A DNA stretch of 11,997 bases, taken from positions 1 through 11,997 of the forward strand of contig DFHL01000052.1 of the NCBI GenBank assembly GCA_002371315.1, written 5' to 3'. This stretch comes from Bacteroidales bacterium UBA3724. GTDB lineage: Bacteria > Bacteroidota > Bacteroidia > Bacteroidales > P3. Under the pieces are notes generated by a model. It searched no databases. It was not told where the DNA came from and was given only the letters and a program-made list of their open reading frames with translations. This document shows, piece by piece, positions 1-6,182 of the stretch (position 1 is its first letter; every line of letters starts with the position of its first letter). The position numbers and the translations under genes were made by a program.

Positions 1-2001
1 AAGGGCACTGACCAGCAGAATGAGCAGTGTAAAGAGTGCCACAAGGCGGCTGAGGCGGGTTTGAGGGGCGAAGAACTCTGCAATCTCGTCGTCGAGGTAG
101 ACGGCGTCGAAAATGTCGTTGGGGTATAGTTCGGCGACGATGGCTTTGACTCGGTCGTAGGCCTCGCGGTCGTTGCCGGTGTTCTCCACTAAGATGGTCC
201 AGGGAAAACTTTGCGCGGTGAATTCGCCGTGGTTATAGATGAGAGCCTCTTTGTTGTCGGAGAGGATGTCATAGAATTTGAAGTCCTTGTAGTATCCACC
301 GATGGGCATAGACTCTTGTTCAAATCGCAGGACTTCGGAATCGAGGGTGAGGCCGAACTTTTTCATTGCGAATTCGTTCAGCCACCAGTGCCCCGGATTG
401 TGGTTGTCGTGCAGGGGTTGGAAACCGAGCATATTGAAGTAGTTGCTGTCGCCTTGGATAATCTGGAACGAGGCCACCTGCCCGTCGGCAGTGTTCATAG
501 TGTTGTTGTTGGTGCCGCGGAAGGGGGTGCCTTGGCCGAAAGCCACGTTCTTGACGCAGGGCTCCTGCAGTAGACGGTCGCGCAGGGGTTGGAGGGCTTC
601 GGCATTGCCGTAGTGGTTGTCGAAACGGAGGATGTGGTGGGTGTTGTAGCCAAGGGGGGCACCCACGATGTGGCGCACTTGCAGCATCATAGTAATGGCC
701 GTGACAAGCATAACGACGGCCACGATGATTTGCAGTACGATGAATATTTTGCTGTAGACCTGCTTGGTGCGCAGGCGGAGGCTGCCTCGGACCACCTCGA
801 TGGGTTGCGCCCGCTGGATGAGGAGGGCGGGGACGATGCCTGCCACGAGGCCGGTGAGCAGCACGAAGACGGCGACCAGCAAGATGCGCGGCAGGGTGAT
901 GCTCTGGAAGATGGAGAATGGATAGTCGAGCATACGGCTGGCGGCTGGCGATAGGACTTCGGCCAGCAGCACGGCCAGGAGCATAGCCACGGCACACATC
1001 AGGGTGCTTTCGACTATCATCTGGAGTGACACACGCCAACGTCCGGCTCCCAGCAGGCGACGGGTGGCCATCTCTTTGGCACGGCGGCCGCAGAGGGCGG
1101 TGGTGAGGTTGACATAGTTGAGCAGCGCGAAGGCCAGCAGCACCAGACACATAGCGGTGGCCAGCCCCACGAAGGTGCGGCTGCCGGTGTTGATACTCGG
1201 GGTGTGGTTGCTGTTGTAGTTGTCGAGGAAGTAGATGTCGAGCAGGGGGATGAGGTTGACCTCTTGCAGCATACCGTTTTTGTACGTCCAGTTGATTTCT
1301 TTCATAAAGCTGAGAAGATCGTCTTGCTTGGGGGCGAGGTCAGTACCAGGGCGGGTCATAACAAAGGTGAGGCAGAAGCCGCTATTGCGCAGCTGCTCGT
1401 CGTTATAGGGATTGTAGTGGACGCAGTTTTCGCCGCGGACGATGACGTCGGGTTGCTTGAGGGTGCTGTTGCCGAAGTCGTCGAAGACGGCGGCAATGGT
1501 CAGCTCTGTGAGGTCGCCCTCGTTGCCGTAACGGAGGGTTTTGCCTATGGGGCTCTCGCCGGGGAAATGGGCGTTGGCAAACTGGCGGCTGATGGCGCAG
1601 CGGTGGTCTGAGGCTTTCCATTCGGCCGCGCTGCCCTCGACCAAGGGGAAGGAGAAGATGTCGAAAAAGTCGATGTCGGCATAGGCCATATTGGTGTTGA
1701 TGGCCTGCTCGCTTGTGCCTATATAGAAGGGAGACTTTTCGAAGTAGGCCCAACAGGTGGCGGCCTCTATTTCGGGGTAGCGGTTTTTGAGGTGGTTATG
1801 GAGCCAGTAGCCGGAGGCAAGGTTCTCGTCGTTGCCCACGAGGTAGATGCGGTCGGCGTTCTGCTGGAAGCGGTCGGTGCTACGCTGCCGCTGCACGTAG
1901 ACGGCCAGCAACAGCACGAAGGCCATAGAGAGGGTGAGGCCAATCAGGTTGATGGCAGCATAGAGTTTGTTGCGTGAGAGGAATTTAATGTAACTATTCA
2001 T
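1..2001 (-). CDS. MacB/FtsX-type ABC transporter permease (C-terminus off window)
   Basis: Inner-membrane subunit of a tripartite exporter, expected to couple an ATPase to the periplasmic adaptor encoded just upstream. The frame reads 667 codons from an ATG at 2001 to the window edge without a stop, so the C-terminus is missing; Bacteroidota relatives are usually somewhat longer. Visible order: membrane segment about residues 13-35; an extracytoplasmic MacB_PCD-like domain opening with the family-typical RFQQNADRIYLV; three segments near 276-298, 328-350 and 372-393; a fifth near 415-438; a second periplasmic domain; and the start of a sixth segment at about 652. The cytoplasmic stretch GRRAKEMATRRLLGA after segment 2 is the characteristic FtsX-family loop. 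It starts 26 bp after the adaptor stop, so it is third in the tolC-like/hlyD-like operon. No ATP-binding domain is seen; the ATPase is presumably encoded beyond position 1. Substrate unknown. Family secure, substrate not. Confidence 0.9.
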   Translation of the reverse strand, partial: MNSYIKFLSRNKLYAAINLIGLTLSMAFVLLLAVYVQRQRSTDRFQQNADRIYLVGNDENLASGYWLHNHLKNRYPEIEAATCWAYFEKSPFYIGTSEQAINTNMAYADIDFFDIFSFPLVEGSAAEWKASDHRCAISRQFANAHFPGESPIGKTLRYGNEGDLTELTIAAVFDDFGNSTLKQPDVIVRGENCVHYNPYNDEQLRNSGFCLTFVMTRPGTDLAPKQDDLLSFMKEINWTYKNGMLQEVNLIPLLDIYFLDNYNSNHTPSINTGSRTFVGLATAMCLVLLAFALLNYVNLTTALCGRRAKEMATRRLLGAGRWRVSLQMIVESTLMCAVAMLLAVLLAEVLSPAASRMLDYPFSIFQSITLPRILLVAVFVLLTGLVAGIVPALLIQRAQPIEVVRGSLRLRTKQVYSKIFIVLQIIVAVVMLVTAITMMLQVRHIVGAPLGYNTHHILRFDNHYGNAEALQPLRDRLLQEPCVKNVAFGQGTPFRGTNNNTMNTADGQVASFQIIQGDSNYFNMLGFQPLHDNHNPGHWWLNEFAMKKFGLTLDSEVLRFEQESMPIGGYYKDFKFYDILSDNKEALIYNHGEFTAQSFPWTILVENTGNDREAYDRVKAIVAELYPNDIFDAVYLDDEIAEFFAPQTRLSRLVALFTLLILLVSAL

Positions 2002-2027
2002 ATTGTTGGTATGTTATTCGTTGTTCG

Positions 2028-3284
2028 TTAATCTATTATCAGTACCTCGTTTTCGCCGTAGTGGTCGTAGCTGCCGGTGAGGACACGTTCGCCGGGGCGG
2101 AGGCCTTCGAGGACTTCGTAGTACTGCGGGTTCTGGCGACCGATGCTGATGGTGCGCTTCTCGGCGCGGTGGGGGTCGGTGAGGACGTATATCCACTTGC
2201 CACCGGTGTGCTGGTAGAAGCTGCCGCGGGGGATGAGGACGGCCTCTTCGCTCTGGCCCAGCTGCAGGTTGAGGTAGTAGGTCTGTCCAGCGCGGATGTT
2301 GTCGGGGATGGTGTCGCCGAAGAGGAAGTCGGCCTTGAACTTGCCGTCGCGCACGTCGGGATAGACCTTGCGAAGGCGGGCGCTGTAGTGCTGTTCCTGC
2401 CGGTCGAAGGTGGCACGGAGGCCTGCGGTGACGCGGTCGATGTAGTGCTCGTCGATCTGGGCTTGAATCTTGTAGCTGTCGAGGTTGTTGATCTGGCCGA
2501 TGGCGGCTCCGGGGTTGATGTTCTGGCCCAGCACGACGTCGAGGAGGCCTATCTGTCCGTCGATGGGAGCCTTGACGCTGAGGTTCTCCTTGCGGCGGCG
2601 TATCATTGCCATATTAAGGCGCATATTGCTCAGGTTGTCGCGCAGCTGCTGCAGCTCTTCGCTGCGGTAGAGGCTGTCCTGCCGCTCGCGTTCGCTGACC
2701 ACCTCCAGCTTGTCGCAGGCCAGCTGATAGTCCTCTTTGGCCTTGAGGTATTCCTCGCGGGCGATGAGGCGCTCGTCCCAGAGCTGCTGGCTGCTCTCGT
2801 AGGCCCGTTTGGCGCGGCGCACTTCGACCTGCAGAGAGAGGCGTTCTTGACGGACGGAGAGTTTCTGCTGCTGCATACTGATGAGGGTGTTGCGTAGGAT
2901 GTTCTCTTTCTCGGCCAGCTCGGCTTCGGCGTTGAGTATTTGCAGGTCGAGGTTTTCGTTACTCAGTATGATTATAACGTCGCCAGCCTTGACTTTAGTG
3001 CCTTCCTCGGCGACTATCTGCTGCACGATGCCGCCTTCGGTGGGGCTCAGCTGCACAGATGTCATCGGCATCACGGTGCCGCTGACGCGGATGTAGTCGT
3101 CGAAGTCGGCGCGGAGGACTTGGCTGACAGTGAGGGTGTCGCCGCTGATGCGCTGCGTGCTGCTGTGAGGCCGCACGATGAGGAAGAGAACAAATGCTGC
3201 CAACACTGCCGCTCCCCAGTAGGGGATGGCTTTTCGAGTGAAGGCCCTGCGCAGGCCTTTTTTCTTTTCTATTTGTATGTCCAT
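2028..3284 (-). CDS. HlyD/MacA-family periplasmic adaptor (membrane fusion protein)
   Basis: Periplasmic adaptor bridging the inner-membrane permease and the outer-membrane TolC-like channel. The 418 residues show a short basic cytoplasmic N-terminus, one membrane anchor (about 23-38), a first lipoyl half-motif (about 75-110, with EGTKVKAGDVIIIL), a long charged alpha-helical hairpin (about 112-232, rich in Q, E, R and L), the second lipoyl half (about 234-268, with KAPIDGQIGLLDVVLGQNI), a beta-barrel region (about 270-345) and a membrane-proximal C-terminal region ending in RPGERVLTGSYDHYGENEVL. Order and length are typical of the family. The ATG at 3284 has a tandem heptamer array starting one base upstream. 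It lies between the TolC-like and permease genes on the same strand, which indicates one transcript. The N-terminal anchor instead of a lipoprotein signal fits ABC-type (MacA-like) rather than RND adaptors, but that is inference. Confidence 0.9.
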   Translation of the reverse strand: MDIQIEKKKGLRRAFTRKAIPYWGAAVLAAFVLFLIVRPHSSTQRISGDTLTVSQVLRADFDDYIRVSGTVMPMTSVQLSPTEGGIVQQIVAEEGTKVKAGDVIIILSNENLDLQILNAEAELAEKENILRNTLISMQQQKLSVRQERLSLQVEVRRAKRAYESSQQLWDERLIAREEYLKAKEDYQLACDKLEVVSERERQDSLYRSEELQQLRDNLSNMRLNMAMIRRRKENLSVKAPIDGQIGLLDVVLGQNINPGAAIGQINNLDSYKIQAQIDEHYIDRVTAGLRATFDRQEQHYSARLRKVYPDVRDGKFKADFLFGDTIPDNIRAGQTYYLNLQLGQSEEAVLIPRGSFYQHTGGKWIYVLTDPHRAEKRTISIGRQNPQYYEVLEGLRPGERVLTGSYDHYGENEVLIID

Positions 3285-3285
3285 G

Positions 3286-3395
3286 GTGATTAGTGATTAG
3301 TGAATGGTGATTAGTGACCCGTGACCTGTGACCTGTGACCTGTGATACGAGTGCGTTCGTGTCACTGGTCACACGTCACTGGTCACTTGTTCCTT
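3286..3395. repeat. Heptamer tandem array forming a long near-palindrome, fills the adaptor-channel gap
   Basis: Seven-bp units run through the whole spacer: GTGATTA, GTGATTA, GTGAATG, GTGATTA, GTGACCC, then three GTGACCT on the left; GTCACTG, GTCACAC, GTCACTG, GTCACTT on the right. The right units are the inverse of the left, in register around a 24-nt centre (3342-3365). Arms 3321-3353 and 3354-3386 pair over 33 bp with six non-Watson-Crick positions, three of them G-T on the plus strand. The array starts two bases after the adaptor start codon and ends against the TolC-like stop codon. It would be transcribed within the operon. Confidence 0.85.
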
Positions 3396-4727
3396 TTACA
3401 AAAGTTTTCCTGTTCGATAATAGTTGAGTTGGTGCTGTTTCAGTTGCAGTTGGAGCTGGGCGTTGATGCTGTCGGCTTCGGCGGTGAGGAACGACTGCGA
3501 GGCGGTTTGGTATTCGATTGCGGTGATGATGCCCAGGGCGTACTGACGCTGAGCGAGGAGGAAAGCCTGCTGCTTTACTTCGGCCATCCGCTCGGCCTGA
3601 CGTGCGGCGGCTTGGGCTGTCGCCACCTCGTCGCGGGCTCGACAGAGGGCGTTGTCGCGTTCGCGCTGTGCTTGTTCGAGACGCGCTTGCGCCCTTGACA
3701 CTTCGTTCTTGCTCTTGCTGAGGGCGAGGCTGTGCTGCCCTTTGCTGTAGATGGGGATGCTCAGCGTGAGCTGCACATACTCGCCGCCGTTGTTTTTCCA
3801 TTGCTCGCGGAAAGGCAGAGGCTGATAGCCAGCCATATCGGGATAGGTGTAATAAGTGGTGGACCAGCCGGCATTGAGCGACAGCGACGGCGACCAGGCG
3901 CCGCGAGCCTGCTGCAACTGCAGCTGGGCCTGACGGAGATGGGCCTCAGCAATCTGCACGGAAGGAAGAACGAAGGCGTTTCCGTTATCGTTTCCGTTAT
4001 CGTTTCCATTATTGTTTTCGTTTTTCGTTATCGTTTTCGATACCGACAGGCTGCTGTCGAGGGGCCAGCACATTGTTTCTTTGAGGGTGAGCAGTGCCTG
4101 CTGCAACTGGCCCTCGGCCTGCGTCAGCTGGAACTGGCGCTGGGCCTGTTCGGACTCCATTTGCACCACGTCGGCGTGTCCCTTGCGTCCCAGTTCCTCT
4201 TCGCGTTGGGCCTTAAGGAGGGCACTGTCGGCAGTGGTGGCCTGCAGGCGCAGCACCTCGACGAGTCGGTCGTAGTAGACCACCTGGTAGTAGGCCTCCA
4301 TCGTGGCCAGGCGCACCTTGTCGGCGGTCTGCCGTTCCTGGGTGAGTCCCATCTGCTGCTGCACTTTGGCGATGCGCAGCTTGTTGATGGCTTGGAAACC
4401 GTCGAACAGGGTGATGCCCGCCGAGATGGAATAACCGTTGTGGAAGGTGGTGAAGTCGGTGTAGGTGTTGGTTTCGGGGTCGAGGTTGCGGCCGTATTGG
4501 TTGTAGGCGTAGCTTTGCGCGCTGACGCTGGGCGTGAAAGCGCCGAGGATGGCCTGCACCTTTTCCGCACGCTCGTCGCTGCGGTCGGCGGCGGAGAGGC
4601 GCATCTCGGTGGAGTGGCTGACGGCGAAGTCCATACAGGCGGAGAGGCTCATCGGCTGCCCGTGGATCGCGCTGCCGCCGAGGGTGAGGCTAAGCAGAAG
4701 GAGGGGTATTGTTTTACGACGGATCAT
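3396..4727 (-). CDS. TolC-family outer-membrane efflux channel
   Basis: Outer-membrane channel of the exporter; trimeric TolC proteins form a beta-barrel plus a periplasmic alpha-helical tunnel. The 443 residues begin with a signal peptide (about 1-23: MIRR, hydrophobic core, cleavage near IHGQ). Two related OEP halves follow. The first has the beta-strand signature GYSISAGITLFDG (about 98-110) and long helices rich in Q, A and E (115-215). The second has VQLTLSIPIYSKGQHSLALSKSKNEVSRAQ and helices to the end, the usual duplicated layout. Residues 231-250, at the junction of the halves, are a low-complexity K/N/D/G run encoded by a 6-bp tandem repeat; that segment is not typical of the family and looks like a repeat insertion. 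First gene of the minus-strand operon, followed by the adaptor and permease. A set of inverted GTGTAAA half-sites lies about 120-150 bp upstream of the start. Family assignment is firm; drug or peptide substrate unknown. Confidence 0.9.
   Translation of the reverse strand: MIRRKTIPLLLLSLTLGGSAIHGQPMSLSACMDFAVSHSTEMRLSAADRSDERAEKVQAILGAFTPSVSAQSYAYNQYGRNLDPETNTYTDFTTFHNGYSISAGITLFDGFQAINKLRIAKVQQQMGLTQERQTADKVRLATMEAYYQVVYYDRLVEVLRLQATTADSALLKAQREEELGRKGHADVVQMESEQAQRQFQLTQAEGQLQQALLTLKETMCWPLDSSLSVSKTITKNENNNGNDNGNDNGNAFVLPSVQIAEAHLRQAQLQLQQARGAWSPSLSLNAGWSTTYYTYPDMAGYQPLPFREQWKNNGGEYVQLTLSIPIYSKGQHSLALSKSKNEVSRAQARLEQAQRERDNALCRARDEVATAQAAARQAERMAEVKQQAFLLAQRQYALGIITAIEYQTASQSFLTAEADSINAQLQLQLKQHQLNYYRTGKLL
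3978..4038. repeat. Hexamer array inside the TolC-like gene
   Basis: On the plus strand the units read GTTTCC, GTTATC, GTTTCC, GTTATC, GTTTCC, ATTATT, GTTTTC, GTTTTTC, GTTATC, GTTTTC. On the coding strand they encode residues 231-250, mostly Asn, Asp, Glu and Gly. The GTTATC/GTTTTC units are the same as at the acetyltransferase start (5518-5535). A period of six keeps the reading frame. Confidence 0.8.
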
Positions 4728-4847
4728 TTGTTGTTTAAGGAATGCTTTGGTTAAAAAATTGATTACATTTTAACCATAACAAGAACCGTACCAAAAACTA
4801 TACCAATTTGATTACAAGCAATTTTAAGAAAACGCACTCAGACAAAA

Positions 4848-4875
4848 GTGTAAAATTTATTTACACAAGTGTAAA
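4848..4875. promoter_or_regulatory. Candidate operator: three alternating GTGTAAA half-sites
   Basis: Three perfect 7-bp half-sites lie in a row: GTGTAAA (4848-4854), TTTACAC (4860-4866) and GTGTAAA (4869-4875). They make one inverted repeat with a 5-bp spacer and a tighter one with a 2-bp spacer sharing the middle half-site. The site is in AT-rich DNA about 120-150 bp upstream of the TolC-like gene start, at a position suited to controlling the export operon. No regulator gene is in the window, so the binding protein is unknown. Confidence 0.5.
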
Positions 4876-4884
4876 GATAACGTG

Positions 4885-4916
4885 TTAATTCGTGAATTCG
4901 TTAATGTGTTAGTGGC
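4885..4916. repeat. Octamer array
   Basis: Four 8-bp units: TTAATTCG, TGAATTCG, TTAATGTG, TTAGTGGC. The last runs into an inverted copy of the CGCGGCAGCC connector. It lies between the candidate operator (4848-4875) and the acetyltransferase 3' region. Confidence 0.75.
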
Positions 4917-4982
4917 TGCCGCATCAAATGAGCAAAAAACGGAAAGAAGAGAGCCCTAACGCGGCAGCCTGCTTTCCGTTTT
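4914..4982 (-). terminator. Overlapping hairpins downstream of the acetyltransferase gene, possible terminator
   Basis: Two perfect stems overlap. AAAACGGAAAG (4936-4946) pairs with CTTTCCGTTTT (4972-4982), 11 bp; on the minus-strand transcript this is followed by further U residues, which resembles an intrinsic terminator beginning about 20 nt after the stop. GGCTGCCGC (4914-4922) also pairs with GCGGCAGCC (4961-4969), 9 bp, whose right arm lies in the loop of the first. Both arms are made of repeat modules, so termination may be incidental. Confidence 0.4.
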
Positions 4983-5005
4983 CCGTTCTCCGCTTTCCGT
5001 TCTAT
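4971..5005. repeat. Heptamer array GCTTTCC/GTTTTCC at acetyltransferase 3' end
   Basis: Units GCTTTCC, GTTTTCC, GTTCTCC, GCTTTCC, GTTCTAT follow the connector at 4960-4969. The acetyltransferase stop codon (5002-5004) lies within the last degenerate unit, so the repeat has reached or created the end of the gene. Confidence 0.8.
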
Positions 5006-5538
5006 TGGTGTATTTCTCTGATTACACGTGCGGGGGTGCCGGCGACGACGCTATTGTCCGGCACATCTTTGGTCACTACGGAGCCGGCGGCGACGATGGC
5101 GTTGCGGCCTATGGTGACGCCGGCGAGCACGGTGACGTTGGCACCGAGCCAGGCGTTTTGTCTGATGACGATGGGTTTGGTGAGCAGTGTGTGGCGCAGG
5201 GAAGGCTCCTCGGGATGGTACTCTGTGGCGAGGACACAATGGGGGCCGATGAAGACGTCGTCCTCGATGGTGATGCCGCCGAGGGCGAGCAGGGTGCATC
5301 CGAAATTGAGGAAGCAGTCGCTGCCGAAGCTGACGCCAGGGCCGTAGTTGATATGTATGGGTGTGAAGACGCGCATATCGGCCGGTACGGTGCGGCGCGT
5401 GATGTCGCTCAGGCAGGCACGCACTTCTTCCTCGGTGCGATAGCCGCTGTTCATCTCGGCCACCAGACGCATCGTGCGCTGCACTTCGGCATAGACAGCA
5501 TCGCTGCCGACATATTTGTTTTCGTTATCGTTTTCCAT
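5002..5538 (-). CDS. LacA/Maa/NodL-like hexapeptide-repeat O-acetyltransferase
   Basis: Probable acetyl-CoA-dependent O-acetyltransferase of the left-handed beta-helix type, acting on a sugar or similar hydroxyl acceptor. The 178 residues show a short helical N-terminus (about 15-50) resembling the Mac region, then hexapeptide turns from about 65 to 165 (FGSDCFLNFG, IEDDVFIGPH, VTIGRNAIVAAGSVVTKDVP) ending in VVAGTPARVIREI, as in galactoside and maltose acetyltransferases. His108 in TEYHPEE aligns by motif with the catalytic His of LacA (GHPVHHE). Slightly shorter than LacA (203 residues). The ATG at 5538 is used because the homologous part begins soon after; the first codons (MENDNEN) are encoded by three 6-bp repeat units shared with other sites here, so the original start may have been altered. 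The TAG stop overlaps the last partial heptamer of the array at 4971-5005. Exact acceptor cannot be inferred; both neighbours are functionally unrelated. Confidence 0.85.
   Translation of the reverse strand: MENDNENKYVGSDAVYAEVQRTMRLVAEMNSGYRTEEEVRACLSDITRRTVPADMRVFTPIHINYGPGVSFGSDCFLNFGCTLLALGGITIEDDVFIGPHCVLATEYHPEEPSLRHTLLTKPIVIRQNAWLGANVTVLAGVTIGRNAIVAAGSVVTKDVPDNSVVAGTPARVIREIHQ
5518..5535. repeat. Hexamer array at acetyltransferase start
   Basis: GTTTTC, GTTATC, GTTTTC on the plus strand immediately precede the CAT that is the acetyltransferase ATG on the minus strand. They encode residues 2-7 (E-N-D-N-E-N). The same words occur in the TolC-like array. Confidence 0.7.
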
Positions 5539-5542
5539 AATG

Positions 5543-5582
5543 TTAATTCGTTAATTTGCCAATTTGTTAATTTGTTAATCCG
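5543..5582. repeat. Octamer array upstream of acetyltransferase
   Basis: Five 8-bp units: TTAATTCG, TTAATTTG, CCAATTTG, TTAATTTG, TTAATCCG, starting 4 bp from the acetyltransferase start codon. TTAA puts a TAA on both strands, and a period of 8 moves it through all frames. Confidence 0.85.
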
Positions 5583-5611
5583 TTGTTGACATATCAATAT
5601 GTTGCAATGAC

Positions 5612-5720
5612 CGCGTCAGCTCGCTTTCCGTTTTCCGTTTTCCGCTCTTCGTTTTCCGTTTTCCGCTTAATTTGCCGCGTCAGCCACTAACGCACTAACA
5701 CATTAACGCATTAACGCATT
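5612..5720. repeat. Composite array: connector, heptamers, connector, octamers
   Basis: The order is connector CGCGTCAGC (5612-5620); heptamers GCTTTCC, GTTTTCC, GTTTTCC, GCTCTTC, GTTTTCC, GTTTTCC, GCTTAAT (5623-5671); connector CGCGTCAGCC (5676-5685); then octamers CACTAACG, CACTAACA, CATTAACG, CATTAACG (5685-5716). It ends a few bases before the YjbR-family stop codon at 5724. With the array at 5543-5582 it accounts for most of the gap between the acetyltransferase and YjbR genes. Confidence 0.85.
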
Positions 5721-5723
5721 CTC

Positions 5724-6065
5724 TCACTTCTTATATTTCTGCTTGACAATGAGGTATGAATTCAGCGTCAATATGCGCATCAGACGGTTGTCGGCCAACT
5801 CGGGATTGACGCCTATCCAGTGGCGTTCCGAGCCGTTGTAGGGCTTGCCGACGGCGGCGCAACGTTCCTTGAGTTCTGCGATGCGCTCGGGCTGGCACTT
5901 GAGGTTGACAACGGTGAAGTTGTCGGCGTCGAAATAGGAGAACATATGCCCCGCGACGTAGAACACCAGGACTCCACGTGCGGCCTTGAATGCGCCGAAG
6001 GGCATCCGCTCCTCAACGTCGTCGCCCAGCGACAAGCAATAACTGCGATATTCTTCTATATTCAC
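5724..6065 (-). CDS. MmcQ/YjbR family protein
   Basis: Small protein of the MmcQ/YjbR fold (CyaY-like DNA-binding superfamily), precise role unknown. The 113 residues match the family at several points: N-terminal NIEEYRSYCLSLGDDVEERMPFG, then KAARGVLVFYVAGHMFSYFD, NLKCQPERIAELKER, the HWIGVN segment that replaces the usual HWNTV/I, and a C-terminal helix with SYLIVKQKYKK. Length is normal. The start is a GTG at 6065: the family N-terminus begins exactly there, no ATG lies upstream in frame, and a TAA within the upstream octamer array closes the frame. The 3' end stops a few bases from another octamer array (5685-5720). Same strand as porX upstream (117 bp gap) and the acetyltransferase downstream (185 bp gap), with the gaps largely made of repeats, so co-transcription is uncertain. 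Confidence 0.85.
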   Translation of the reverse strand: MNIEEYRSYCLSLGDDVEERMPFGAFKAARGVLVFYVAGHMFSYFDADNFTVVNLKCQPERIAELKERCAAVGKPYNGSERHWIGVNPELADNRLMRILTLNSYLIVKQKYKK

Positions 6066-6072
6066 GACAATT

Positions 6073-6179
6073 ACAATTTGTTAATGTGTTAATTCGTTAA
6101 TTTGTTAGTGACAAGTGACCAGTGACCAGTGACACGAACGCGTCAGCCACTAACGCATTAACACACTAACGCATTAGCA
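6073..6179. repeat. Composite array between yjbR-like gene and porX
   Basis: The order is octamers TTAATGTG, TTAATTCG, TTAATTTG (6081-6104, with a weaker unit before); heptamers AGTGACA, AGTGACC, AGTGACC, AGTGACA (6107-6134); CGAACG; connector CGCGTCAGCC (6139-6148); octamers CACTAACG, CATTAACA, CACTAACG, CATTAGCA (6148-6179). The heptamer block plus CGAACGCG equals one arm of the palindrome at 3321-3386. The block ends 3 bp before the porX stop codon and fills nearly the whole spacer. Confidence 0.85.
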
Positions 6180-6182
6180 CAT

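Noticed and set aside
320..1150. 276-codon minus-strand frame in the permease region
   Set aside because: Out of frame with the permease, which runs open from 2001 to 1 with clear FtsX-type membrane segments. This frame is Arg/Pro/His-rich and has no family features.
2002..2027. Promoter for the permease in the 26-bp gap after the adaptor gene
   Set aside because: Too short for an independent promoter and no -7 box is seen; it shows only weak resemblance to the octamer words (ATTCG, GTTAATC).
2061..2897. 278-codon plus-strand frame opposite the adaptor gene
   Set aside because: Shadow; the adaptor on the minus strand has complete lipoyl, hairpin and barrel regions.
3286..3395. CRISPR-like array
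   Set aside because: Units are only 7 bp, contiguous without spacers, and degenerate; no cas genes are nearby.
3732..4754. 340-codon plus-strand frame opposite the TolC-like gene
   Set aside because: Shadow of a well-supported channel gene with a signal peptide and OEP halves.
4780..4810. Promoter of the TolC-like operon with TATAGTTTTTG as -7 box on the minus strand
   Set aside because: Spacing of the box deviates from TAnnTTTG and the possible -33 TTG elements are at poor distances; not listed as a feature.
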